From assembly GCF_003234175.2 (NCBI RefSeq), contig NZ_CP126257.1, forward strand, positions 434,001-498,000: 64,000 nucleotides of DNA, in the 5' to 3' direction. Position numbers and translations under genes: made by a program. Source of the DNA: Curtobacterium sp. MCSS17_007 (GTDB lineage: Bacteria; Actinomycetota; Actinomycetes; Actinomycetales; Microbacteriaceae). Below the pieces are notes generated by a model. That model saw only the letters and a list, made by a program, of their open reading frames with translations, did no database searches and was not told the origin of the DNA. Positions 25,836-33,407 of the stretch are shown here, piece by piece (position 1 is the first letter of the stretch; each line of letters opens with the position of its first letter).

Positions 25836-26387
25836 GTGACCGACACGCGCGACCAGCTGATCAAGCACATCTCCGACGATGCGGTGTTCCACGGCGACTT
25901 CACGCTGACCAGCGGCAAGCAGGCGTCGTACTACATCGACCTGCGCAAGGTGAGCCTCGACCACCGCGTCGCACCGCTGATCGGACAGGTCATGACCGAC
26001 CTGCTGCAGCAGGTGCCGGACGTCGACGCGGTGGGCGGCCTGACGATGGGTGCCGACCCGATCGCGAGCGCGGTGCTGCACCAGGCGGCCGCGCGTGGGC
26101 TGGCGTACGACGCGTTCGTCGTCCGCAAGGAGCCGAAGGACCACGGCCGCGGCCGTCAGGTCGAGGGTCCGGACGTCCGCGGCAAGCGCGTCGTCGTGCT
26201 CGAGGACACCTCGACCACGGGCGGCTCGCCGCTGCAGGCCGCCGAGGCGCTCGAGCGCGAGGGTGCGATCATCGCGGCCGTCGCCGTCGTCGTGGACCGC
26301 GACACCGGCGCCAAGGAGCGCATCGAGGCGGCCGGCTACCCCTACTTCGCCGCGATCGGACTGGCCGACCTGGGGCTGAGCGCGTGA
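25836..26387 (+). CDS. pyrE: Orotate phosphoribosyltransferase
   Basis: The product is a 183-residue enzyme joining orotate to PRPP to give orotidine-5'-phosphate in pyrimidine synthesis. DFTLTSGKQASYYIDLRK is the orotate-binding start, GGLTMGADPIA and VVRKEPKDHGRG (flexible catalytic loop) follow, and VVVLEDTSTTGGS is the PRPP signature. GTG 25836 lies 8 nt after a clear -10 box TACCCT (25822-25827), so the mRNA is leaderless. The stop overlaps the next GTG by 4 nt. Confidence 0.96.
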   Translation: MTDTRDQLIKHISDDAVFHGDFTLTSGKQASYYIDLRKVSLDHRVAPLIGQVMTDLLQQVPDVDAVGGLTMGADPIASAVLHQAAARGLAYDAFVVRKEPKDHGRGRQVEGPDVRGKRVVVLEDTSTTGGSPLQAAEALEREGAIIAAVAVVVDRDTGAKERIEAAGYPYFAAIGLADLGLSA

Positions 26388-28807
26388 CCGGGGAGCGTCC
26401 GGACGACGCGCGCGAGCCCGAGGGGACGGCCGGCCCGGCAGACGGGACGGACGGACCGGAGGCCCAGCGCGCGTCCGCCCCGGACGCTCCGTTCCGGGGA
26501 CTCCGGAGCGCCGCCGACATCTTCGGTGCCCCGCGTGCGGCCGACGAGTGGCCTTCGCGCCGTGAGCGGCGCGAAGCGGAGCGGGCGGCCCGTGAGACGG
26601 GTGCGCCCCTGCCCGAGCCGTTCGAGCCGGACAGCGCCGGTGCGGGTCCTACGGACGCGCCAGCGGCCGGCTCGTCGCCCGCGTTCCCGGCGCCGACCGC
26701 TCCGGACCCCGACGACGCCGGGGCCACGCAGGCCATCCGGATGGACGACGAGCTCCGCGAGCCGTCGGAGAACCCGCGGGCCGTGGTCGAGCACGAGCGC
26801 GAGACGCTGGGGGAGCGGATCCCGCCGGCCGCGCCGGTGCCGCCGACGAGCACGGTCTCGCACCCGTCCTCGATCTCGCTGCCCACCGCGATGCAGCACC
26901 GCGAGCAGCGTGCCGCCGAGAACCGTGCGGTCGACGACGAGCGCCGTCGGCTCGACCCGTTCGGACAGGGGCGCAGCGACGTCGACTGGCTCGGCCGCGC
27001 GACGGGCACCCCGGCGCCGGAGCCGACGCCCACGGGGCCGGTCGCGCAGCCGATCGGGGTGGGGAACGTCCTGCCGCCGACGCCCGCGGTGTCGACCGAC
27101 GAGCCGCCGAGCTTCACCGAGCTGCTGCGCTTGCAGGGCGCCGAGGACGCCACGAGGACGGGCGCGACGGAGCGGCCGTTCGACTGGGCGATCCGCGACG
27201 ACGAGACCGGCGAGGTCCCCACGACCCTGACCACCGACCGGTTCGACACCACCGCGCTCGGCGCGGGGTCGTGGTCCCTCGCCGACGAGGCCGACGACGA
27301 CGTCGTGACGGGCGAGGTCGACACCCCTGCCGGCGGCCTGCCGGCAGGGCTGCTCGCTGCGCCCGCACCGGTTCCGGCACCCGCCGCTGCTCCCGGGACC
27401 GCGCAGGACGCCCCGACGACGGCCCCGCCCGCCGCGACGGAGCAGGACGCGCCGACGGCGCAGGACGCCCCGAGGGAGCAGGACGCGCCGACGGCGCAGG
27501 ACGCCCCGACGACGGCCCTGCCCGCGGTGGCGCACGACGGCTCGGGGGTCGAGGACCCGACCGCCGGCCACGACGACGAGGACGCGCCGGGCACGGAGAC
27601 CTCCGCGCCCGGCGCCGCCGCAGCCACGCCCTGGTGGGCCGAGCCCGTCGCGACCGTACCCCCGACGGCGGCCCCGCCGCTGGTCGAGCCGGACCCGCAG
27701 ACCGACACCACCGCCTACCCGGCACACCTGCCGCCGTCGGTCGGGCAGGACCTCGGCGGTCTCGCCGCAGCACGCCGCGGACACGACGAGCGCGAGCAGC
27801 CCGGCGGACCCGGGGCGCAGGACGCGGACGACGCCCGCCCCGCCGAGCGCCTGCCCGCCGCCGCGCCGGAGGACCTCGACCAGTCCGAGTGGGACGGCCG
27901 CGAGACGAGCGACACCGGTGTCATCAAGGACCTGTTCGGCACGGCAGCCGTGGGGCAGCTCGGCGACAGCGGGTACGACCCGGACGACTCCGGTACCCGG
28001 ATGATGCCCGCGGTCGGCGCAACCGGCGCACCTGGCTCGACCGCCCCGACGGACTCGGCCGGCGCACCGGCACGTGCTGCCGCCGCACCCGGTCCGGACG
28101 GCGCCCGGGGCGTCGCCGGCGACGTCGCGGGCAAGGACTCCGAACGCGACAACTTCATCAACGAGGGCTTCGGACGGCTCGCAGGCGAGGGCAAGCGGGG
28201 GAAGCAGCTGCTCGTCGTCGGCGCCGTCGTGCTCATCGTCGTGCTGCTCCTGGCGGTCTTCGGCCTGACCCGCTGGATCCTCGGCGGCTCCATCAGCGAG
28301 GAGACCGCACCGGCCTCGAGTGCGAGCGCGACCTCGGCAGCGTCCGGCGACGCGTCGCCCTCCACGGCACCGTCGACCGAGGCGGCCGCCCCGGCGGCGC
28401 CGGCGCAGCCGCTGCAGTTCGCCACGACCCCGGCGGCTCCCGGGCAGCACGCGTGGACGGACCTGGCCGGCGGAGAGTGCCTCTCGCCGTTCGACGACGC
28501 GTGGGCCCAGACCTTCACGGTCGTCGCCTGCTCCGCACCGCACGCCGCGCAGCTCACGGCTCGCGTGCAGGTCGAGGCGGGGGCGTGGCCCGGGCCGGAC
28601 GACCTCCGGGCGCAGGCCGCCGAGGTGTGCCAGACCTCGCAAGCGATCGACACCGCAGCTGCCGCGTCCTACGGCGACGTGCAGGTGCAGGGGTCGTACG
28701 CACCCGACCAGGAGACCTGGGACCGCGGCAACACCTTCATCTCGTGCTTCGCCACACGATCCTCGGGTCAGCCCCTGACCGGCTCGCTCGCCCCGGACGG
28801 CGCCTGA
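26384..28807 (+). CDS. Septum-formation-family membrane protein with long disordered N-terminus
   Basis: The product is an 807-residue protein. About 600 residues of Pro/Ala/Asp/Glu-rich cytoplasmic sequence include a Gln-Asp-Ala-Pro tandem array (about residues 340-380). One membrane span follows (about 608-630, KQLLVVGAVVLIVVLLLAVFG), a Ser/Ala/Thr linker, and a small extracytoplasmic domain (about 685-795). That last domain has GECLSPFDDAW, FTVVACSAPHAAQ and a final ISCFATR, the cysteine pattern of the septum-formation (PF13845-like) domain. It overlaps pyrE by 4 nt, an uncommon pairing. The disordered half resembles scaffolds for FHA or division proteins; the role is inferred. Confidence 0.8.
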   Translation: MTGERPDDAREPEGTAGPADGTDGPEAQRASAPDAPFRGLRSAADIFGAPRAADEWPSRRERREAERAARETGAPLPEPFEPDSAGAGPTDAPAAGSSPAFPAPTAPDPDDAGATQAIRMDDELREPSENPRAVVEHERETLGERIPPAAPVPPTSTVSHPSSISLPTAMQHREQRAAENRAVDDERRRLDPFGQGRSDVDWLGRATGTPAPEPTPTGPVAQPIGVGNVLPPTPAVSTDEPPSFTELLRLQGAEDATRTGATERPFDWAIRDDETGEVPTTLTTDRFDTTALGAGSWSLADEADDDVVTGEVDTPAGGLPAGLLAAPAPVPAPAAAPGTAQDAPTTAPPAATEQDAPTAQDAPREQDAPTAQDAPTTALPAVAHDGSGVEDPTAGHDDEDAPGTETSAPGAAAATPWWAEPVATVPPTAAPPLVEPDPQTDTTAYPAHLPPSVGQDLGGLAAARRGHDEREQPGGPGAQDADDARPAERLPAAAPEDLDQSEWDGRETSDTGVIKDLFGTAAVGQLGDSGYDPDDSGTRMMPAVGATGAPGSTAPTDSAGAPARAAAAPGPDGARGVAGDVAGKDSERDNFINEGFGRLAGEGKRGKQLLVVGAVVLIVVLLLAVFGLTRWILGGSISEETAPASSASATSAASGDASPSTAPSTEAAAPAAPAQPLQFATTPAAPGQHAWTDLAGGECLSPFDDAWAQTFTVVACSAPHAAQLTARVQVEAGAWPGPDDLRAQAAEVCQTSQAIDTAAAASYGDVQVQGSYAPDQETWDRGNTFISCFATRSSGQPLTGSLAPDGA

Positions 28808-28809
28808 CA

Positions 28810-28842
28810 CCCGCCCCCACCGCGGTCCGCGGAAGGGGCGGG
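28810..28842. terminator. Convergent terminator
   Basis: Eight-nt arms CCCGCCCC and complement (28810-28817, 28835-28842) enclose an inner CCGCGG/CCGCGG pairing. It lies between the stop codons of the septum-formation-like gene and the convergent aldo/keto reductase. Confidence 0.65.
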
Positions 28843-28852
28843 GTGAGGCGGG

Positions 28853-29806
28853 TCAGGACGCGGCGGGGACCTTCGCGGACGCCTCGTCCAGGGTGCGGAG
28901 CTCCTCGGCGCTGAGCTCGAGGTCCGCGGACGCCAGGAGCGCCGGCAGCTGCTCGGTGTTCCGCGCGCTCGCGATCGGTGCGACCACGTCGGGCTGCGCC
29001 TGCAGCCAGGCCAGGGCGACCGAGGCGATGTCGACCCCGTGCCCCTGCGCGATCTCGTCGAGGGCACCGACGACCGCCAGCCCCTCGTCCGAGAAGTACC
29101 CGGACACCTGTCCCTCGCGGTCCTTGCCGGCGAAGTCGTCCTTCGTCCGGTACTTGCCGGTCAGGAACCCGGCGGCCAGCGCGAAGTACGGCACCACGCC
29201 GAGCCCCTCGGCTGCCGCGAGCGGGGCGATGTCCGACTCGTACGGCTCGCGGGTCACCAGGTTGTAGTGCGGCTGGATCGCGACCGGCAGCGCCAGGCCG
29301 TTCTCCTTCGCGATGCGGATCCATTCCTCGGCGCGCGAGCGGGAGTAGTTCGAGATCGCGGTGTACCGGACGAGCCCCTCCTGCACGAGCTGGTCGAACG
29401 CGCGGACGGTCTCCTCGAGCGGTGTGTCCTGGTCGTCGAAGTGCGCGTAGTACAGGTCGATCCGGTCGGTGCCGAGGCGCTCGAGGCTGGCGCGCGCGGC
29501 CGCGGCGACGGTGGACGCCGACAGGCCGCTGTACCGCGGGTGCTGCGAGACCTTCGTCGCGATCACGACGTCGTCGCGCTTCCCCGACGCGCGGAGCCAC
29601 GATCCGATGACCTGCTCGGACTCGCCGCCCTCGTTGCCCGGCGCCCATGCCGAGTACACGTCCGCGGTGTCGACGAAGTCGCCGCCGGCCGCCGTGTAGG
29701 CGTCGAGCACCCGGTGCGAGGTCTGCTCGTCGGCGGTCCAGCCGAAGACGTTGCCGCCGAGGGCGAGGGGGAACACGTGCAGGTCACTGGTTCCGATGCG
29801 GGGCAT
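28853..29806 (-). CDS. Aldo/keto reductase
   Basis: The product is a 317-residue NADPH-dependent oxidoreductase with a TIM barrel. The catalytic tetrad is visible: D in GGDFVDTADVY, Y in the same motif, K in VVIATKVSQ and H in DLYYAHFDD. RIDLYYAHFDDQDTPLEET and AISNYSRSRAEEW are typical of the AKR11/YajO-like group, and the C-terminal part has PIASARNTEQL for the cofactor phosphate. AAAGGA lies 8 nt upstream of ATG 29806. The substrate is not predictable. It is divergent from the HEAT-repeat gene. Confidence 0.93.
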   Translation of the reverse strand: MPRIGTSDLHVFPLALGGNVFGWTADEQTSHRVLDAYTAAGGDFVDTADVYSAWAPGNEGGESEQVIGSWLRASGKRDDVVIATKVSQHPRYSGLSASTVAAAARASLERLGTDRIDLYYAHFDDQDTPLEETVRAFDQLVQEGLVRYTAISNYSRSRAEEWIRIAKENGLALPVAIQPHYNLVTREPYESDIAPLAAAEGLGVVPYFALAAGFLTGKYRTKDDFAGKDREGQVSGYFSDEGLAVVGALDEIAQGHGVDIASVALAWLQAQPDVVAPIASARNTEQLPALLASADLELSAEELRTLDEASAKVPAAS

Positions 29807-29897
29807 GGCGATTCCTTTCGGTGCGGTACGGATCTCGTCCACGCTATGCCTCGGTTTCGTGCACGTGACCAGCGGGTACCCGGTGTTGCATGAGGGG

Positions 29898-30542
29898 ATG
29901 ACCACGCTCGCCGATGACGTCACCGACCCCCGCTCGTCCGTCCGACTCCGAGCGGTCATGGCCGCCGGCACCGAGGCGCGGGTCGAGGACCTCGAGGTCC
30001 TCGTCGAACGCTGCGCCGTCGAGCCGGACCTGCAGGTGCGCGAGGCGCTGACCTGGTCGCTCGTCCGACTGCCGGCGGAGACCGTCGTCCCGCGCCTGGT
30101 CGAGGAGCTGCACCGACCGGAGGCCCAGGCACGCTCGCAGGCGCTCCACACCCTGTCGAAGATCCGTGACGGGTCCGTGTACCCCGAGGTCGCCGAGCGG
30201 CTCGGCGACGACGACCCCGGCGTGCGTCGGACGGCCTGGCGTGCGGCCGTCCTGCTCGCTCCGGCGGACGAGACACCGGCCCTCGCACGGCGGCTCGCCC
30301 GCGAGCTCGGGCAGGGGGACCGGGAGACCCGGCTCGCACTGAGCCGCGCGCTCGCGACACTCGGCGAGGAGGTCGTCGTCCCCGTGCTCGAGGACGCCGC
30401 CGAGCGACGTGGCGAGGCGGTCCGCGAGCACGTCGCCGAGACCGAGCGGATCCTGCGCGACCCGGACGCCGGGTCCGCGCTCGCGCTCGAACGCGCCCGA
30501 CGCGAGATGGCGCTGGGCCGCGGCAAGCGCGCCTCCGGCTGA
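29898..30542 (+). CDS. HEAT-repeat protein
   Basis: The product is a 214-residue all-helical cytoplasmic protein with about four or five HEAT-like units (SVRLRAVMAAGTEARVEDLEVL, LQVREALTWSLVRLP, AQARSQALHTLSKI, GVRRTAWRAAVLLAP, ETRLALSRALATLGEE). These repeats are protein-interaction scaffolds; relatives sit beside MerR regulators or phycobilin lyases, but no partner is evident here. ATG 29898 follows GAGGGG without a gap, too close for a normal Shine-Dalgarno, so translation may be leaderless. A family-A palindrome follows the stop. Confidence 0.82.
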   Translation: MTTLADDVTDPRSSVRLRAVMAAGTEARVEDLEVLVERCAVEPDLQVREALTWSLVRLPAETVVPRLVEELHRPEAQARSQALHTLSKIRDGSVYPEVAERLGDDDPGVRRTAWRAAVLLAPADETPALARRLARELGQGDRETRLALSRALATLGEEVVVPVLEDAAERRGEAVREHVAETERILRDPDAGSALALERARREMALGRGKRASG

Positions 30543-30555
30543 CCACCTGACGGTC

Positions 30556-30589
30556 GGGAGGCCCGTGGCGGCGCCGCCACGGGCCTCCC
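30556..30589 (+). terminator. HEAT-repeat gene terminator (palindrome family A)
   Basis: A perfect 34-bp palindrome (17-nt arms 30556-30572 and 30573-30589, starting GGGAGGCCCGTGG) lies 13 nt after the stop codon. Confidence 0.8.
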
Positions 30590-30630
30590 GTCCGGCTCGC
30601 GATCGCCTCCGCTCGTCCTCGTCCGACGAT

Positions 30631-30687
30631 CGGTGGAGCAGGAACCGTCGGGTGCGGGCACGTGACCCGACGTCGTCTGCTCCACCG
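30631..30687. repeat. Dispersed palindrome, family B, copy 1
   Basis: CGGTGGAGCAG (30631-30641) is inverted at 30677-30687, with further partial pairing inward (CCGTCGGGT against ACCCGACG). The same TGGAGCAG...CTGCTCCA element occurs at 44754 and 46654. It lies in a 443-bp gene-free stretch (30543-30985) that also holds a family-A hairpin and the Mn riboswitch; I see no coding frame there. Confidence 0.75.
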
Positions 30688-30813
30688 ACGAACGAGGGAC
30701 GCTCGTCCGCGGTCCCCGGGGTTCCGGGGCGGGCTGCGGAAGACCGGGATTCGGGCCGACGAACAGGCGCGATCGGCTTGCACGTGCGGATCGGAGCACG
30801 GCAGCATGGTCGA

Positions 30814-30918
30814 CGAAGGGGAGTAGCTCCCAGCGCGTGCATCGACACACTGGCCATCACGACGATCGGCCCGGTGCACCACCTGCCGGCCCCACCCGGC
30901 GGGCGAGCGAGACCTTCG
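30814..30918 (+). ncRNA. yybP-ykoY-type Mn2+ riboswitch
   Basis: The RNA opens with CGAAGGGGAGUAGC and closes with GCGAGACCUUCGG, the two invariant segments of the yybP-ykoY aptamer. P1 pairs CGAAGG (30814-30819) with CCTTCG (30913-30918). A variable P2-P4 region lies between. The 3' strand of P1 overlaps CTTCGGC (30914-30920), which can instead pair with GCCGAAG (30932-30938). Thus Mn2+ binding, by fixing P1, would prevent the downstream hairpin, the usual ON-switch logic. The start codon of the cation exchanger is 67 nt beyond P1. In other bacteria this class controls Mn2+ exporters and related exchangers. Confidence 0.92.
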
Positions 30919-30985
30919 GCCGTTCTGCCGTGCCGAAGCGCTCCCCCCTGCGCGATCGGCGCGGCCCCGACCAAGGGACCACCCC

Positions 30986-32290
30986 GTGATCGACACCGCG
31001 CCCACGCGCGTCCTCGCCGGCGACGCGCACACCTCGACGATGGGCCGCAGCGCCTGGGGGCGCATCGCGATCTGCATCGTGATCGCCCTGCCCGCCGTCG
31101 TCTTCCGGATCGGCGGGTTCGCGCCGAACCCCGTCGTCGACCTGCTCGTCTTCGGCGGTGCGGTCGTCGCCGCCTCGTTCCTGCTCGCATGGGCCGCCGA
31201 GGCCGCGCAGAAGGACATCTCCGGCGCCCTCGCGATCGCGATCCTGGCGCTCATCGCCGTCCTGCCCGAGTACGCCGTCGACCTGTACTACGCGTTCCGG
31301 TCCGGGTACGACCCCTCGTACGAGCAGTTCGCCGCCGCGAACATGACCGGCTCGAACCGGCTGCTCCTCGGCTTCGGTTGGCCGCTCGTCGTGATCGTCT
31401 CACTGCTCGTCGCCCGCCGGTACGCCCGGGTCGGGGTCCTGCCGGCATCGGCGACGAAGGTGCTGCGGCTCGAGCAGTCCTCGCGGCTCGACATCGGGTT
31501 CCTGGCGCTCCTGGCGGTCGTCGCCTTCCTCATCCCGCTGATGGGGTCGATCCCGCTGTGGTTCGGGTTCGTGCTGCTCGCCGCCTTCGTGGCGTACCTG
31601 TGGCGTGCGTCGCAGGTGCCGGACGACGGCGACGACGAGGAGATGGTCGGCATGGCGGGGAACATCGCCTCGATGCCGCAGCGGGCGCGTCGGTGGACGA
31701 TCCTCGCGCTGTTCGTCGTGGCCGCCGCGGTCATCCTGTCGTCGGCGGAGTCGTTCGCCGAGGCGCTCGTCGCCTCCGGCAGCGCGCTCGGCATCGACAG
31801 CTACTTCCTCGTGCAGTGGCTCGCGCCGCTCGCCACCGAGGCGCCCGAGTTCATCGTCGCCGCGCTCTTCGCACTGCGGGGCATGGGCGGTGCGGCGATC
31901 GGCACGCTCATCGCCTCGAAGGTCAACCAGTGGTCGCTGCTCGTCGGGTCGCTGCCGATCGCACACGTGCTCGGCGGCGGGACCTCGGGCGGGCTGCCGC
32001 TCGACGGTCGGCAGGTCGAGGAGTTCGTGCTCACGGCGTCGCAGACCGTGCTGGGCGTGGCGATCATCATCGCGCTGCGCTTCCACCGGTGGTCGGCGAT
32101 CGCGCTCGTCGCGCTGTTCGCGGTGCAGTTCGTCGTGACGGACACGAGCGGACGGTGGGTGCTGAGCGGGGCGCACGTGGCCGCGGCGCTCGTGGTGCTG
32201 TGGATCAACCGGAAGGACATCGTGCCGACCCTGCGGGCACCGTTCCGGCGGGGCGGCGGGGCTGGCACTCCGCCCGCCCAGCGCGGCTAG
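30986..32290 (+). CDS. CaCA-superfamily sodium/calcium-type cation exchanger, probable Mn2+ exporter
   Basis: The product is a 434-residue membrane protein with about eleven spans. It has two inverted alpha-repeat segments typical of cation/Ca2+ exchangers: LAIAILALIAVLPEYAVDLYYA in the first half and WLAPLATEAPEFIVAALFALRG in the second, each with a P-E ion-binding pair. GTG 30986 follows AAGGGA (30973-30978) by 7 nt. The Mn2+ riboswitch upstream strongly suggests that it removes excess Mn2+ (or Ca2+ under Mn control); the cation choice is inferred from the riboswitch, not from the protein. Confidence 0.93.
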   Translation: MIDTAPTRVLAGDAHTSTMGRSAWGRIAICIVIALPAVVFRIGGFAPNPVVDLLVFGGAVVAASFLLAWAAEAAQKDISGALAIAILALIAVLPEYAVDLYYAFRSGYDPSYEQFAAANMTGSNRLLLGFGWPLVVIVSLLVARRYARVGVLPASATKVLRLEQSSRLDIGFLALLAVVAFLIPLMGSIPLWFGFVLLAAFVAYLWRASQVPDDGDDEEMVGMAGNIASMPQRARRWTILALFVVAAAVILSSAESFAEALVASGSALGIDSYFLVQWLAPLATEAPEFIVAALFALRGMGGAAIGTLIASKVNQWSLLVGSLPIAHVLGGGTSGGLPLDGRQVEEFVLTASQTVLGVAIIIALRFHRWSAIALVALFAVQFVVTDTSGRWVLSGAHVAAALVVLWINRKDIVPTLRAPFRRGGGAGTPPAQRG

Positions 32291-32633
32291 CTGCGGCTGC
32301 CGCGGCTGCCGCGGCTGCCGCGGCGGCCGGTTCTGATCGCGCGACCTGCCGCCGGCGGTCGGTTCTGATCGCAGGACATGCCGCCGGTGGCGGAAGTGAG
32401 CGGCATGTCGTGCGACGAGGACCCGGGTCTGGAGGCACGGGGCGGGTCGGCACCGGGCCTCCCGTCCGGTGGATGCGCGGGCGGCGCTGGGGGTTCCGGT
32501 CGCAGGACGTGCCGTCGGCGGTCGTTCTGGTCGCAGGACGTGCCGTCGGCGTCGGAGGTGAGCGGCAAGTCGTGCGACCCCGACCGGACGAGCGCGGGGG
32601 ACGGCGGGGGCGGTACCGGGGCTGGGCTCGGGG
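32291..32633. repeat. Intergenic repeat cluster, families C and A, and a 9-bp tandem repeat
   Basis: This 343-bp region between convergent genes holds no gene I can support. It starts with CTGCCGCGG three times in tandem (32297-32323). Family-C left arms (TCGCAGGAC-type) begin at 32337, 32369, 32500 and 32531; right arms are GCGGCATGTCGTGCGA at 32400-32415 (one mismatch to the copy at 32369) and a variant at 32562-32577. A decayed family-A copy spans about 32431-32466. The arms can form hairpins that may end both convergent transcripts. Confidence 0.75.
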
Positions 32634-33323
32634 TCAGTCGGCGTCGGGGGCGAGCCAGATCGACGAGGCCGCGGCGGCCGGGAGGTCGACGAGGGACTCC
32701 TCGCCGTCGGCGGAGCGGCGGGCCACGGCGATCACCCCGGCGTAGTCGCGGACCCGTTCCACACGGAGGTGCGTGCCGAGCCCGACACCGAGCTCGTCGA
32801 AGTAGCGCAGCAGTGCCGGGTCGTCGTCGGACACGCGGTCGACGACGCCGCACGCGCCGGGCTCGATCGTCCCGAGCAGGGTCCCCGGGGACGCGGGCAC
32901 CGTGCCGTCGGCCGCCGGGATCGGGTCGCCGTGGGGATCGTGCGTCGGGTGGCCCAGGTCGGCGTCGACCCGGTCGAGGAACGTCTCTGACACCGCGTGC
33001 TCGAGCGCCTCGGCCTCGGTGTGGACCTCGTCCCACGAGTACCCGAGGCGCTGCACCAGGAACGTCTCGATGAGCCGGTGTCGCCGGACCATCGCCACCG
33101 CCACCTGCTGCCCGAGCGGGGTGAGCACGACGCCGTAGTACGGGGTGTGCTCGATGAGACCGTCGCGGTCGAGCTTCCGGAGGTTGCCCGACACCGTCGA
33201 CGCCGAGACCCCGAGGGCCGATGCGATGTCCCGCGTCGCGAGCCCCTCGCCGCCGCGCTCGGTCGACTTCCACACGAGCTTCACGTAGTCCTCTGCCATC
33301 ACGGACAGGGAGGGCAGGCGCAT
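32634..33323 (-). CDS. mntR: DtxR-family metal-dependent regulator (MntR-like)
   Basis: The product is a 229-residue iron/manganese-dependent repressor. It has a winged helix (about 9-70: MAEDYVKLVWKSTERGGEGLATRDIASALGVSASTVSGNLRKLDRDGLIEH, quoted here only by its ends), a metal-binding and dimerisation domain (VAMVRRHRLIETFLVQRLGYSWDEVHTEAEALEHAVS, with the H/E/C-region ligands) and a C-terminal SH3-like FeoA domain. A DtxR protein next to a Mn-riboswitch-controlled exchanger points to Mn sensing, hence the tentative symbol. ATG 33323 is coupled to a duplicated mini-ORF upstream (33323-33385); the internal ATG at 33299 (MAEDYVK) is the conserved family start and could also be used. Confidence 0.9.
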   Translation of the reverse strand: MRLPSLSVMAEDYVKLVWKSTERGGEGLATRDIASALGVSASTVSGNLRKLDRDGLIEHTPYYGVVLTPLGQQVAVAMVRRHRLIETFLVQRLGYSWDEVHTEAEALEHAVSETFLDRVDADLGHPTHDPHGDPIPAADGTVPASPGTLLGTIEPGACGVVDRVSDDDPALLRYFDELGVGLGTHLRVERVRDYAGVIAVARRSADGEESLVDLPAAAASSIWLAPDAD

Positions 33324-33385
33324 CACAGCACCGCCGTAGTGCAGTGTCCACTCCGGGCCATCACGGACAGGGAGGGCAGGCGCAT
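33295..33385 (-). repeat. Partial duplication of the mntR start region
   Basis: A 29-bp segment occurs twice without mismatch, at 33295-33323 (inside mntR, codons 1-9 plus one base pair beyond) and at 33357-33385, offset by 62 bp. Because 62 is not a multiple of 3 the upstream copy is read in a different frame from mntR and runs into its own stop codon. Confidence 0.9.
33323..33385 (-). CDS. 20-residue leader peptide created by duplication of the mntR start
   Basis: ATG at 33385 opens 20 codons (MRLPSLSVMARSGHCTTAVL) whose TGA overlaps the mntR ATG as TGATG. The first ten residues equal those of MntR. A -10 box TACCAT (complement of 33392-33397) lies 6 nt before this ATG, so the promoter drives a leaderless mRNA that starts here rather than at mntR. 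MntR would then be made by termination-reinitiation. The coding status is inferred from promoter spacing and the overlap, not from conservation. Confidence 0.55.
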   Translation of the reverse strand: MRLPSLSVMARSGHCTTAVL

Positions 33386-33407
33386 GCGTCAATGGTACAA
33401 ACGGCGG

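Noticed and set aside
32337..32577. CRISPR-like spacing of repeats (31-32 bp) downstream of the exchanger
   Set aside because: Only four short arms with variable spacing, palindromic pairing partners in the same region, and no cas genes; they are hairpin repeats.
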